Shown piece after piece: positions 8,586 to 16,811 of a DNA stretch of 61,271 nucleotides; positions within the stretch are counted from its first letter, which is position 1, and every line of letters begins with the position of its first letter. Source of the stretch: Providencia burhodogranariea DSM 19968 (GTDB lineage: Bacteria; Pseudomonadota; Gammaproteobacteria; Enterobacterales; Enterobacteriaceae); assembly GCF_000314855.2 (NCBI RefSeq), contig NZ_KB233227.1:126336-187606 (forward strand). Direction: 5' to 3'. Made by a program: the position numbers and the translations under genes. A model generated the notes under the pieces. It searched no databases and was not told the DNA's origin. It saw nothing but the letters and a program-made list of their open reading frames with translations.

Positions 8586-9338
8586 TTAGTCCTTTATATT
8601 ATCGGAGAATTTTACTGCATAATTAATAGTTTGAATAAGTGACTTAGTTACTTTTTCTGAAAAAAAATGCGGTTTCCACGTTAAGTCTGCCAATGAATCG
8701 CTGATTACAAATACTGATGCGATATTGACTTTATGGAATTCAGCTACAGCAAATAGCGCGGATGCTTCCATTTCAACGCATAAAACCCCTTGTTGCTGTA
8801 AGCTCATTACTTTTGATTTGGTCTCCCGATACGGTGCATCAGTAGTCCAAGTTCTGCCTTCTGTAATCAAAGGTATATTCGTATTCAAAAATGTTTTAAG
8901 GTCGTTATGCCACTTTTCCGTTGGTGAAAATATATACCCATCAGAAATGTAGTGTCTTGAAGTTCCTTCTTCTCTGAGAGCACTATTACATAGAATAATA
9001 TCTGCTATTGAAAGATTCAGGCTTAATGCTCCGGAAGTACCAATGACAATAAAATTTTGTACTCCAAAAGCAATTAACTCTTCCAAATTTATAACTGCGA
9101 CAGGAGCACCTATTCCTCTACAGTAAAAAATTCCTATAGATTTATAGTCAGATAGAATATAAAGTTCTCCAGCATCAAATCCTTCGGTTTTATTTAATCT
9201 GTAATTTTTTTTGCAATCTTCCATTAGGCTTTTCAAAAAAATGATAATTACTGTTTTGGGTATTGAACCTTGCAAGTATCCTTTATCTCGTAAATAGGAA
9301 ATAAACTTGTTTGGATCTACAATTAAGCTATTATTCAT
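8586..9338 (-). CDS. PNP/UDP phosphorylase superfamily nucleoside phosphorylase or nucleosidase
   Basis: A 250-residue protein of the PNP_UDP_1 fold. FIVIGTSGALS (about residue 97) is the ribose/phosphate-binding Gly-rich segment. VLCVEMEASALFAVA (about residue 180) is the family signature with the ribose-binding Met-Glu pair, followed by VFVISDSLAD with the usual Asp. The phosphate-binding Arg near residue 78 (YCRGIGAP) is present, which points to a phosphorylase rather than a hydrolase. AAAGGAAAC precedes the ATG. In this cluster it may release or exchange a base during assembly of a nucleoside product. It is distinct from the housekeeping udp further along the window. Confidence 0.75.
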   Translation of the reverse strand: MNNSLIVDPNKFISYLRDKGYLQGSIPKTVIIIFLKSLMEDCKKNYRLNKTEGFDAGELYILSDYKSIGIFYCRGIGAPVAVINLEELIAFGVQNFIVIGTSGALSLNLSIADIILCNSALREEGTSRHYISDGYIFSPTEKWHNDLKTFLNTNIPLITEGRTWTTDAPYRETKSKVMSLQQQGVLCVEMEASALFAVAEFHKVNIASVFVISDSLADLTWKPHFFSEKVTKSLIQTINYAVKFSDNIKD

Positions 9339-9419
9339 ATGTTTCCTTTAGAAATTAATTTTTTAATAACGACAGAAATTGATGCGCTATGATTGCAAGT
9401 TACATTATTATTTAATTGG

Positions 9420-10385
9420 TTATGTTAAAGACATATAAATTTCAATTTTATTATCACTTAGCTTCATATGAATAACACCTCCGATTGGTACGGTTAATAT
9501 TGGGTCTGTATGCGAAGATGAGAAATTAGCAAGTATAGGAATAGTTCTTGGAACAAACTCTGAAATTAAAATATCTAAATATGAATCACTAAATTTTTTT
9601 ATAGAGCATTCGGTGAAATTTCCTATTAATAAACCTGATATTTTATTAAATACTCCACATGCTTGAAGGTGAGATACCCACATCCTAAATTGATTCGGAT
9701 TAGTGTTAAAACTTGATTCAAGTAATAGAACTTTATTATTAAAATCCGGACAATATTTCGTTCCTATAAGATTTAACAAAGACTCAATATTCCCTCCTAT
9801 TAGTGTACCTTTGGTTTCTCCTTCGTTAATAGCCCTCCATTTAGGATGGGGTTTCCATTCACGAGGAGTAAAATCATTTTTTAAAAACCATAGGTCACTG
9901 GCAGTTACGTTAGGTTGTATAATTCTTTCTTCGCTATTTTTTAAATTTAGAGCTTTGATAAAGCCATTAATCGTATCTTTGGGTAAATTGGGGTCGCAAA
10001 AGGTTCCAAATCCAGGTCCATGAAAACTAATTCCACCAGTAATTGTATAATAAGCATTAAGTAAGGTTGTAATGTCACTATATCCAATTAATGATTTTTT
10101 AGTGCGATAAAGTTCTACAAAATCAATATGTTCAATTAAGTCGTTACAATTATAGCCGCCAAAGGCTGCCATAATTATATCTGTATTTTTATTTAATATT
10201 GCACTATTTACGCTAGATGCTCGTTGAGTAATAGTACCTCCAATATTGTCTATGTCAAAAAACGATTCTTTGTTAATTGAAATGGTATGCCCAAGATTTG
10301 ATAGATTTTTTATGCCAATATTTATCATTTTTGTATCTAAATTTCGCATAGTATTGGCAGGTGCAACAATAGTGATTTTAGCCAT
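9420..10385 (-). CDS. S66 family peptidase (MccF/LD-carboxypeptidase-like) with Cys nucleophile
   Basis: A 321-residue protein with the S66 landmarks: IVAPAN at the N-terminus, AAFGGYNCNDLI at residues 73-84, GYSDIT at 101-106, GGNIESL at 198-204, LLLE with Glu223, and SHTDPILTVPIGG with His292. In MccF and LdcA the nucleophile is a Ser after GGYN/GGYG; here it is Cys80 (codon TGT). The Glu and His positions of the triad remain. MccF gives immunity to microcin C by cutting the aminoacyl-nucleotide amide. Here immunity, or acyl transfer in biosynthesis, are the two likely roles. AGGTG lies before the ATG. Confidence 0.85.
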   Translation of the reverse strand: MAKITIVAPANTMRNLDTKMINIGIKNLSNLGHTISINKESFFDIDNIGGTITQRASSVNSAILNKNTDIIMAAFGGYNCNDLIEHIDFVELYRTKKSLIGYSDITTLLNAYYTITGGISFHGPGFGTFCDPNLPKDTINGFIKALNLKNSEERIIQPNVTASDLWFLKNDFTPREWKPHPKWRAINEGETKGTLIGGNIESLLNLIGTKYCPDFNNKVLLLESSFNTNPNQFRMWVSHLQACGVFNKISGLLIGNFTECSIKKFSDSYLDILISEFVPRTIPILANFSSSHTDPILTVPIGGVIHMKLSDNKIEIYMSLT

Positions 10386-10455
10386 TTATCACCTGTAATT
10401 TTGATATAAATATAATTGTTTCAGAGTTTATTATAAATGACTAAATATTTTTGTA

Positions 10456-11286
10456 TTAGTCGAGTACTGGACTAGCGGTAAACAACTCAGGTTCAGTAGA
10501 ACATGTCACTTTTCTAATAAGAATTAAAGAAAAACCCATATGTGATAAATTAGTTCTAAATAGCTTCATGAAATAGCTATATCTTTTATATAGCGCATCA
10601 TAAATTTCAAGGGGGAGTTCTTCTAAGTGCTGTTGGCTAAAAATAGTATTAATATATTCTGTCACTTTTTCATCGGAGATATCATCGAAAGAAAAATTCT
10701 CACAATAAATAATCTCGTAGTTTGGTAAGCTGAAGAATTCAATCCAATCTTTTTTGTATAAAGGCTTGATTTTGACGTCGATAGCGTTTGAAACTTCATC
10801 TACAAGTGACTCTTGTGGTTTTTTGATATAGTACATTGGGATTGCGGCAATGAGCCCATTATCTTTTAATATGCGATCATATTCTTTGATAGCTTTTATT
10901 TTGTCATCAAAGTATGAAATTACATTACCACAGAAAACCATATCAAAAGTTTTATCTAGATACGGTGTATTAATAGCATCTATTTGTTCAAAAGAGATTA
11001 ATTCCGAAACATTTTCCCTGATTGCTTGACTATAAGCGACTGAAAGATTGTTTTCATCAATATCAATTGCCGTTACTTTACAGCCAGTAAGCTTCGCTAG
11101 CTCGATTGCAGTTATACCTGTAGCAGTACCTACTTCTAATACTTTTTTGTTACTATTCAAAAATGCGTTCTGGGCTATTTTTCTTATACTACTCATTCCT
11201 CCAGGTGGCCGATTAGTTTCTTTAACAATACCGATCATGGGGAAATATTTAATCGTTGGAATTGATTCTAAAGTTAATTTTTTCAT
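10456..11286 (-). CDS. Class I SAM-dependent methyltransferase
   Basis: A 276-residue protein with motif I VLEVGTATGITAIELA (about residue 49), an acidic strand-2 end KVTAIDIDENNLSVAY, and DMVFCGNVISYFDD (about residue 115) as motif IV-like sequence, followed by LKDNGLIAAIPMYY. These define the Rossmann-fold class I methyltransferases. The C-terminal half (about 150-276) is not recognisable and probably forms the substrate lid. AAGGTC precedes the ATG. It lies between the S66 gene and the AsnRS-like gene and probably tailors the cluster product. The acceptor atom cannot be predicted. Confidence 0.75.
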   Translation of the reverse strand: MKKLTLESIPTIKYFPMIGIVKETNRPPGGMSSIRKIAQNAFLNSNKKVLEVGTATGITAIELAKLTGCKVTAIDIDENNLSVAYSQAIRENVSELISFEQIDAINTPYLDKTFDMVFCGNVISYFDDKIKAIKEYDRILKDNGLIAAIPMYYIKKPQESLVDEVSNAIDVKIKPLYKKDWIEFFSLPNYEIIYCENFSFDDISDEKVTEYINTIFSQQHLEELPLEIYDALYKRYSYFMKLFRTNLSHMGFSLILIRKVTCSTEPELFTASPVLD

Positions 11287-11358
11287 TTTTGACCTTGGAT
11301 ATAAAATAATATAGTGATAAATAGTGGATTTTTAAAATTAGGTCTGAAGATTAAATGA

Positions 11359-12426
11359 TTATGGTAAGATATTTTCTCCGTGAATACGGGGGAGCAACTG
11401 ACAATCTCGAATATCATCATGATTAATTAACCATAGAATAAACCTTTCAACTCCCATCCCAAATCCTGATGTCCTCAGTGGCATTAACTCTCTCATTCTT
11501 ATATACCACTCATACTCTTCTCTGGATACATTTCTATCATTTAAGTTATTTATGACATCTTCAGCATATGTATTTCTTTCTCCCGCACCTAATGTTTCAC
11601 CTATTCCCATCAATAAATCTGCTGTAAGTGAGTATCCTTGCTCAGATGAATCTGCTTGATAGAAAGGTACTGATAGACTTGGAAAATGAGTTAACCAAAC
11701 TGCACCATCAAATAGTTCAATTAATTTCTCTTCACCTTTATTAGTTATTTTTTTAAATCCAGAATCATGTTTAATAATATATAGTGAATCATTATTTAAT
11801 AATTCTATTGCATCTTTAAATTTTAATCGTGGTATATTATTTTTAAGTGCAGAAAGTTTTTTAAGATGTTCTAAGTTATCAGTAAATTGCGATAATATAG
11901 ATTTTTCATTTTCTAAGAAATAATCACAGAGGTATATCACATACGAACTTGCTAGCTCAATAATGTCATCAAGGCTACCGATGATTTCACTTTCTGCATG
12001 ATAGAATTGATTTAAATGACGCTTGTCTTGTTCTTCACCCCTGAAGGTAGGCATGAGGTAGTATACTCCTTTGTCATTTAGTCTTAGAGCGTATTCAAGT
12101 AAAAATTGCATTGAGTCAGCTAAATAAGTATCTACACCCCCGAGATTAATTTTTACAGGTATTGAGTCCGAACCAAGCCCCATCGGACTCGATATAGAGC
12201 CTGTAGTGACTGGTAAAAGTACTGGAAATAACCCTCTGGAATTAAAAAAATCGCTTGTTTTAGCTGAAATAAGAGAATGTATTTTAGTTATTGATTTATA
12301 CCATGGATCAAAGATTGCACTTTCGAAATGATTTTTATGATTTTTCCAACTTTGTTTGGGCTTTATTGTATTAGTTAAATATTTACGTTGTGATGTGGGT
12401 TTTCCTATTATTTTGTCACTAATCAT
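11359..12426 (-). CDS. Asparaginyl-tRNA synthetase-like class II enzyme lacking the anticodon domain
   Basis: A 355-residue protein that corresponds to the catalytic core of AsnRS/AspRS only. The N-terminal OB-fold anticodon domain is absent. FRGEEQDKRHLNQF at residues 128-141 is motif 2 with Arg129, and TSGFGMGVERFILWL at 319-333 is motif 3 with Arg328. Stand-alone cores of this kind include AsnA-type asparagine synthetases, which adenylate a carboxylate and pass it to ammonia rather than tRNA. An amide-forming step is therefore the best guess. I chose the ATG at 12426 because AAGGA lies just upstream; the ATG at 12459 lacks one. It is the first gene of the cluster. Confidence 0.75.
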   Translation of the reverse strand: MISDKIIGKPTSQRKYLTNTIKPKQSWKNHKNHFESAIFDPWYKSITKIHSLISAKTSDFFNSRGLFPVLLPVTTGSISSPMGLGSDSIPVKINLGGVDTYLADSMQFLLEYALRLNDKGVYYLMPTFRGEEQDKRHLNQFYHAESEIIGSLDDIIELASSYVIYLCDYFLENEKSILSQFTDNLEHLKKLSALKNNIPRLKFKDAIELLNNDSLYIIKHDSGFKKITNKGEEKLIELFDGAVWLTHFPSLSVPFYQADSSEQGYSLTADLLMGIGETLGAGERNTYAEDVINNLNDRNVSREEYEWYIRMRELMPLRTSGFGMGVERFILWLINHDDIRDCQLLPRIHGENILP

Positions 12427-12693
12427 AATTTTCCTTATTATAAAAATAATAAAAAGCATATTTTCATGGGGTGATTAAACAGAAGTGCATCTGTTTATAT
12501 TTTTTATTTTTATTAATTGGTTTTAGTCTACAGTTGTTTTGTGAATGTAAAAATAGATCAATATTCATTACTGTGCAAGATGTTTGTTAAATTGTTTTTT
12601 TATTTGAGGTTGATTGTTAATTTAATAACATTTAAATTATTATAAGTTATACTGTTGTTTTTTGTTTATAGTGTGATATTAATTTAATCTAAA

Positions 12694-12712
12694 TTAAATG
12701 ATTTTCATTTAA
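12694..12712. promoter_or_regulatory. Fur-box-like palindrome upstream of the cluster
   Basis: TTAAATGATTTTCATTTAA is an 8-bp perfect inverted repeat with a 3-nt centre. It keeps the AATGAT...TCATT core and matches 11 of 19 bases of the Fur consensus. AT-rich DNA yields such matches by chance, so this is a weak candidate. Confidence 0.25.
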
Positions 12713-12810
12713 ACTGAATGTTAAACTTGGCTTTATTATATAAGGAATGTTCACTTTGTGATTAGATAAAATCCCCCCTTCAAGCATCATTGAAAAATTT
12801 TGCGTTGATA

Positions 12811-12841
12811 GGCATTAAGCGCTCATATAGCGCTTAATGCC
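12811..12841 (-). terminator. Perfect 13-bp hairpin after MFS gene
   Basis: Arms 12811-12823 and 12829-12841 (GGCATTAAGCGCT and its complement) enclose a 5-nt loop, just past the stop of the MFS gene at 12858. A T-run on the minus strand follows only after about 12 bases, so it may stabilise the mRNA as well as terminate. Confidence 0.6.
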
Positions 12842-12857
12842 TCCCAGATGCTAAAAT

Positions 12858-14024
12858 TCACTGTGGAATATGTTTTTTTAATGATAAGTAAGTGATAAGA
12901 ATAACGGCAGCGATGGCAATAGAAATCGTATTCATTAATTGCCAGCCGAGGGTGAAAAATAATATACCAGCACCAAGACTTCCTAATGCACCAAACGAAT
13001 AAATCATAAAGTCTGTCATTCCTTGCACTTTTGCTCTTTCATGAGCTTCATAGCTATTAGGTAATAAGTTAGTTGTACTGATAAGAATTAAATTCCACGC
13101 TACGCCAACAAATATTCCTGACAGTAGATAATTATAAAAATTCGTTCCGAATAGATTCATTATTGCTGATAAAATCAATAACAGAATACCTGCAAAAATA
13201 ATCTTTTTAGCGCCGATGCGGTGCATTAAGTGCCCTGTAAAAAATGATGGAGCGAACATGCCAAGCACATGGAACTGAAAGACAATTGCTATAGATGAAA
13301 ATGGAAAATCATGTTGTTTCATTGATAATGGAATTGATGCAAAGGTAAAAACGACTAAAGCATAACCAATAGCACTTACCACGACAATTAATTTTAGTAT
13401 CGGTTGTGAATACAATTGCTTATAACTGCGTTTGATCTTTGTGGTATCTTGCTGTTGTTTAGGAATTTTCTTTAATGGCACTAATAATAATAAAATAAAG
13501 GCGATAAAATAGATCCCGACTAATGTGCTAAAAGGCCCTGCAAACGGATATTCAGTAAAAAATCGTTGTGTTGTGACTGCAAGTGTTGGCCCGATTAAAG
13601 CTGCTGCAATCCCACCACTCATCACGAGACCAATAGCTTTTGCCTGTAAATATTTAGGCGATTCCTCTAATGTCGCAAAACGAAATTGCTGGGCGGTACC
13701 AATTGCTATTCCAGTAAAAAATAAGCCAATTGAGAAATAAATTAAATCATGATAAATAATGCCGACAATCGATAAAATCGCTCCAACCATTCCACTGATA
13801 TTTCCCAGAATAAAACCGAACCTTCGTGAGTATTTCTGCATTAAATGCGCAATTGGAATGGTTGCCATAATTAGGCCTATATATTGACTTAATAACGGAA
13901 TAGTTGAATAAGTTGGATCACTGGAAAGCGCCTCTCCAATTACGACGGCGACAGAAAGTACAATTGCATTTCCAGTCGTGAATAGTGCCAGAGCTATGGT
14001 TAACCACCAAACAGTTTTTGGCAT
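12858..14024 (-). CDS. MFS transporter behind a MerR/SoxR-type promoter
   Basis: A 388-residue protein with about 12 predicted membrane helices and MFS features: an N-terminal half ending near residue 185, a charged central loop KKIPKQQQDTTKIKRSY, and a second half with TGHLMHRIGAKK as the repeated loop motif. The substrate is unknown; many such proteins export drugs or sugars. Composition is closer to the housekeeping genes than to the cluster on its downstream side. It is preceded by a promoter whose 19-bp spacer and 20-bp palindrome suggest activation by a redox- or drug-sensing MerR-family protein (see 14120-14150). Confidence 0.7.
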   Translation of the reverse strand: MPKTVWWLTIALALFTTGNAIVLSVAVVIGEALSSDPTYSTIPLLSQYIGLIMATIPIAHLMQKYSRRFGFILGNISGMVGAILSIVGIIYHDLIYFSIGLFFTGIAIGTAQQFRFATLEESPKYLQAKAIGLVMSGGIAAALIGPTLAVTTQRFFTEYPFAGPFSTLVGIYFIAFILLLLVPLKKIPKQQQDTTKIKRSYKQLYSQPILKLIVVVSAIGYALVVFTFASIPLSMKQHDFPFSSIAIVFQFHVLGMFAPSFFTGHLMHRIGAKKIIFAGILLLILSAIMNLFGTNFYNYLLSGIFVGVAWNLILISTTNLLPNSYEAHERAKVQGMTDFMIYSFGALGSLGAGILFFTLGWQLMNTISIAIAAVILITYLSLKKHIPQ

Positions 14025-14119
14025 AACACCCTCTATAATAACAAAAATAAATTAAAAATTACGTCCAAATTAAATGCCATCGCTTAAATATTTATTGTTG
14101 ATAGCTTTTAGTTGTAAGG

Positions 14120-14150
14120 ATTCTACAACTTCAAGTTAACTTGAAGTCAA
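14120..14150 (-). promoter_or_regulatory. SoxR/MerR-type promoter with 19-bp spacer and 20-bp palindrome
   Basis: On the minus strand TTGACT (14145-14150) and TAGAAT (14120-14125) are 19 bases apart, the overlong spacing typical of MerR-family promoters. The spacer region carries the perfect palindrome ACTTCAAGTTAACTTGAAGT (14128-14147). Its central 14 bases, TCAAGTTAACTTGA, equal the core I remember for the SoxR box. The MFS start codon is about 95 bases downstream. Confidence 0.65.
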
Positions 14151-14255
14151 GAGGGTGAGTGTTAATAGAGGTATTTAAATATTGCTGATATTTTAATCTG
14201 GATATTTTAACTGGTTTGTATGCTGATTTCAGATAAATACTCTATTATTTCGTAG

Positions 14256-14271
14256 TGTGATATTAGTCTCA
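14256..14271. promoter_or_regulatory. CRP-like site upstream of ivbL-ilvBN
   Basis: TGTGATATTAGTCTCA matches 9 of 10 key bases of TGTGA-N6-TCACA. It lies about 150 bases before ivbL. CRP activation of ilvBN is known in E. coli, which supports the call. Confidence 0.5.
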
Positions 14272-14404
14272 TTTTGGCTTTATGCTGGGTAAAAACGGAA
14301 AAAATGATTGTTATTATGAATAATATGTGTTTTCTTAAATGCAGTTAGGATAAATAATGATTAATAATTTAACCCCCTAGAATCTACAGGAAGACACCGT
14401 GAAC

Positions 14405-14494
14405 ATGACTCTTCATCACTCAAACCTACTACTAACCGCGCCACGTGCCGCGGTGGTCGTGCGTGTGGTGGTGGTCGTGGGCTTAGCGCCGTAA
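14405..14494 (+). CDS. ivbL: ilvBN operon leader peptide
   Basis: A 29-residue leader with runs of Leu (LLL at 8-10) and Val (VVV at 17-19 and VVVVV at 21-25), ending GLAP. It has the same organisation as E. coli IvbL, which ends VVVVVGNAP. Ribosome speed through the Val and Leu codons reports charged tRNA(Val) and tRNA(Leu) and decides whether the terminator at 14519-14552 forms. The GC-rich codons stand out in this AT-rich chromosome, because the RNA itself must fold. A leucyl-tRNA synthetase inhibitor, as proposed for the neighbouring cluster, would be expected to derepress this operon. Confidence 0.95.
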   Translation: MTLHHSNLLLTAPRAAVVVRVVVVVGLAP

Positions 14495-14518
14495 CGGGTC
14501 GAATCAACGCAGATTTAG

Positions 14519-14552
14519 AACCCCGCCGGCGCAAACCGGGCGGGGTTTTTTT
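14519..14552 (+). terminator. ivbL-ilvB attenuator terminator
   Basis: AACCCCGCC (14519-14527) pairs with GGCGGGGTT (14539-14547), followed by a T-run to 14552. It lies between the leader peptide stop and ilvB, as expected for a transcription attenuator. Confidence 0.92.
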
Positions 14553-14597
14553 ATGACTCTCCGCCTGAATCCACCGGCTAGTGTGAAGGATAAAACT

Positions 14598-16295
14598 ATG
14601 AGTGAGTCGGGCACAACATCATCAAATAAAACCTGTTATACAGGCGCAGAATTAATCGTTCATTTGTTAGAAAAGCATGGTATTACCATTGTTTCTGGTA
14701 TCCCAGGAGGCGCAGCACTTCCTTTCTATGACGCTTTAAGCCAGAGTAAGAAAATACGTCATATTCTCGCACGTCATGAGCAAGGTGCTGGTTTTATTGC
14801 GCAAGGTATTGCTCGAACAACAGGAAAAGCGGCGGTATGTATTTCATCAAGTGGTCCCGGAGCAACTAACTTAGTGACCGCAATTGCTGATGCGAAGCTT
14901 GATTCCATTCCACTTGTTTGTATTACGGGACAAGTGCCTTCCTCAATGATTGGTACTGATGCTTTTCAAGAAGTTGATACTTATGGGATCTCAATTCCCG
15001 TCACCAAACATAATTATTTAGTTCGTGATATCAATGAATTACCACGAGTCATTTGTGATGCATTTCGTATTGCAGAATCAGGCCGACCAGGGCCTGTTTG
15101 GATTGATATCCCAAAAGATGTGCAGACAGCAACCATTGAATTAGCTTGTTTACCTGATATTCAACCAAAAGATAAAGCACCCAGCTTCGAAATGGAGAAG
15201 GTGATTCAAGCAGCAGAAATGATTAATCAGGCAAAACGCCCTGTGCTCTATTTAGGAGGTGGTGTAATTAGTTCAGAGTCGACAGAAACAGCGATTGCCT
15301 TTGCTAAAAAAGCGACATTGCCAACTACCATGACACTGATGGCATTGGGGACTATACCAATACGTGATCCTCTATATTTGGGTATGTTAGGAATGCATGC
15401 AGCACGTAGCACAAATATGGTAATGGAAGAATCTGATCTATTAATTGTTATTGGTGCGCGTTTTGACGATCGTGCAATTGGCCGAGCAGAAAAATTTTGT
15501 CCTAATGCCAAAATTATTCATGTGGATATCGATAAAGCTGAGATCAGCAAAATTAAACGCCCAGATATTGCGATCAATGCAGATGCAGGGCAAATCCTTG
15601 AGTTATTGTTGCCATTAGTTGAAAAGAATCAACGTGAAGATTGGATAATAAGAGTTAATCAGTTGAAGCAAGATTACCCATTAAACTTGAGTGAAGCGGA
15701 TAATCCATTAACCCATTATGGTTTAGTGTTAGCGTCAGCACGTGCGGCGGGTGAAGAAGCAATTGTAACCACGGATGTTGGTCAGCACCAGATGTGGGCT
15801 GCACAAGTTTATCCATTATCACGTCCTCGTCAGTGGTTAACCTCAGGTGGTTTAGGCACGATGGGTTTTGGCCTTCCGGCTGCGATTGGTGCAGCATTAG
15901 CAGAGCCAGAACGAACAATTGTATGCTTTTCTGGTGATGGTAGCTTAATGATGAATATTCAGGAGCTAGCAACAGCAGTTGAACATCAACTGAATATTAA
16001 AATTGTATTGATGAACAACCAAGCTTTGGGAATGGTTCATCAACAACAAGAATTGTTTTTTGAAAATCGTATTTATGCGGCGGCTTACCCATACCAAACC
16101 GATTTTATAAAAATTGCTGCGGGGTTTGGCTTACAAACCTGTGATTTAAATACAGAGGCTGATCCTGAAATGGCATTAGAAGCCATTATGAATAGTAAAG
16201 GTCCTTGTTTAATACATGCCTTGATCGATGTGAATCAAAAGGTTTACCCAATGGTTCCGCCAGGTGCCGCAAATATTGATATGATCGGAGCGTAA
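14598..16295 (+). CDS. ilvB: Acetolactate synthase I, large (catalytic) subunit
   Basis: A 565-residue ThDP enzyme (E. coli IlvB is 562) that condenses two pyruvates to acetolactate, or pyruvate with 2-oxobutyrate, in Ile/Val/Leu synthesis. The N-terminal PYR domain contains the ThDP-activating Glu in [14 protein letters not shown] (about residue 63). The middle FAD-binding domain has [11 protein letters not shown]. The C-terminal PP domain has GDGSLMMN...MNN for Mg-ThDP binding (about residue 455). I chose the ATG at 14598 because AAGGA lies upstream and the N-terminus then matches family length; the ATG at 14553 overlaps the attenuator T-run. ilvN follows after two bases. Confidence 0.96.
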   Translation: MSESGTTSSNKTCYTGAELIVHLLEKHGITIVSGIPGGAALPFYDALSQSKKIRHILARHEQGAGFIAQGIARTTGKAAVCISSSGPGATNLVTAIADAKLDSIPLVCITGQVPSSMIGTDAFQEVDTYGISIPVTKHNYLVRDINELPRVICDAFRIAESGRPGPVWIDIPKDVQTATIELACLPDIQPKDKAPSFEMEKVIQAAEMINQAKRPVLYLGGGVISSESTETAIAFAKKATLPTTMTLMALGTIPIRDPLYLGMLGMHAARSTNMVMEESDLLIVIGARFDDRAIGRAEKFCPNAKIIHVDIDKAEISKIKRPDIAINADAGQILELLLPLVEKNQREDWIIRVNQLKQDYPLNLSEADNPLTHYGLVLASARAAGEEAIVTTDVGQHQMWAAQVYPLSRPRQWLTSGGLGTMGFGLPAAIGAALAEPERTIVCFSGDGSLMMNIQELATAVEHQLNIKIVLMNNQALGMVHQQQELFFENRIYAAAYPYQTDFIKIAAGFGLQTCDLNTEADPEMALEAIMNSKGPCLIHALIDVNQKVYPMVPPGAANIDMIGA

Positions 16296-16297
16296 TT

Positions 16298-16582
16298 ATG
16301 ATTTTTGAACATAATGCTATCGCATTAGAACTTATTGTCCGCAACCATCCTGGCGTTATGTCACATATTTGTGGCTTATTTGCACGCAGGGCATTTAACG
16401 TTGATGGTATCTTATGTATGCCGATAAAAGATAAGGATGAGAGCCGGATTTGGTTATTAGTTCAAAAAGATGAGCGTTTATCGCAAATGATTAATCAGGT
16501 TGAAAAGCTTGAGGATGTCAGACAAGTTCGTTTTAGTGATGATCTAACTCTGTTCGAAACTATGCAAAATTACTTGCAATAA
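16298..16582 (+). CDS. ilvN: Acetolactate synthase I, small (regulatory) subunit
   Basis: A 94-residue ACT-domain protein (E. coli IlvN is 96). The pattern [29 protein letters not shown] (here broken by commas: [29 protein letters not shown]) is the ACT domain that binds valine for feedback inhibition. It starts two bases after the ilvB stop, so the two are translationally coupled, and a hairpin terminator follows. Confidence 0.95.
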   Translation: MIFEHNAIALELIVRNHPGVMSHICGLFARRAFNVDGILCMPIKDKDESRIWLLVQKDERLSQMINQVEKLEDVRQVRFSDDLTLFETMQNYLQ

Positions 16583-16603
16583 CTTTGAACTAACATTGAA
16601 TTT

Positions 16604-16640
16604 AAATTCAATCTACATTCATCTTGTAGGTTGAATTTTT
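16604..16640 (+). terminator. Terminator of ilvBN
   Basis: Arms 16604-16616 and 16626-16638 form a 13-bp stem with one G-U pair, ending in a T-run, about 20 bases after ilvN. Confidence 0.75.
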
Positions 16641-16811
16641 TATTGGAAAAAATGAAATAATTAAAAAACATTTGTTTGTTTTTGTGTTTAAATTGTTTCT
16701 TAAACCGAACAGCGGTGGTATAACAAATAATACATTTTATGTAGTTTGTTACTTGTAGTGATGTTAATCAATACTGTATCGCAAAGTATGAATCAATAGG
16801 CAGGTTCTTTT

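Larger units (their letters stand above)
12427..12857. other. Promoter region of the aaRS-like cluster plus tail region of the next MFS gene
   Basis: About 430 bases of very AT-rich DNA without a gene. It should hold the minus-strand promoter of the cluster. A TATAAT hexamer on the minus strand (12735-12740) could be a -10 box but has no clear -35. The palindrome at 12694-12712 and the hairpin at 12811-12841 are annotated separately. Confidence 0.45.
14025..14404. other. Divergent promoter region between the MFS gene and ivbL-ilvBN
   Basis: This stretch holds the SoxR/MerR-like promoter at 14120-14150 for the minus-strand MFS gene and a CRP-like site at 14256-14271 towards ivbL. No gene was seen. 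Confidence 0.6.

Noticed and set aside
14128-14147. Palindrome as a copy of the dispersed CTTGAA repeat
   Set aside because: The centre TTAA and 20-bp perfect symmetry differ from the repeat ends, and the -35/-10 spacing of 19 explains it better.
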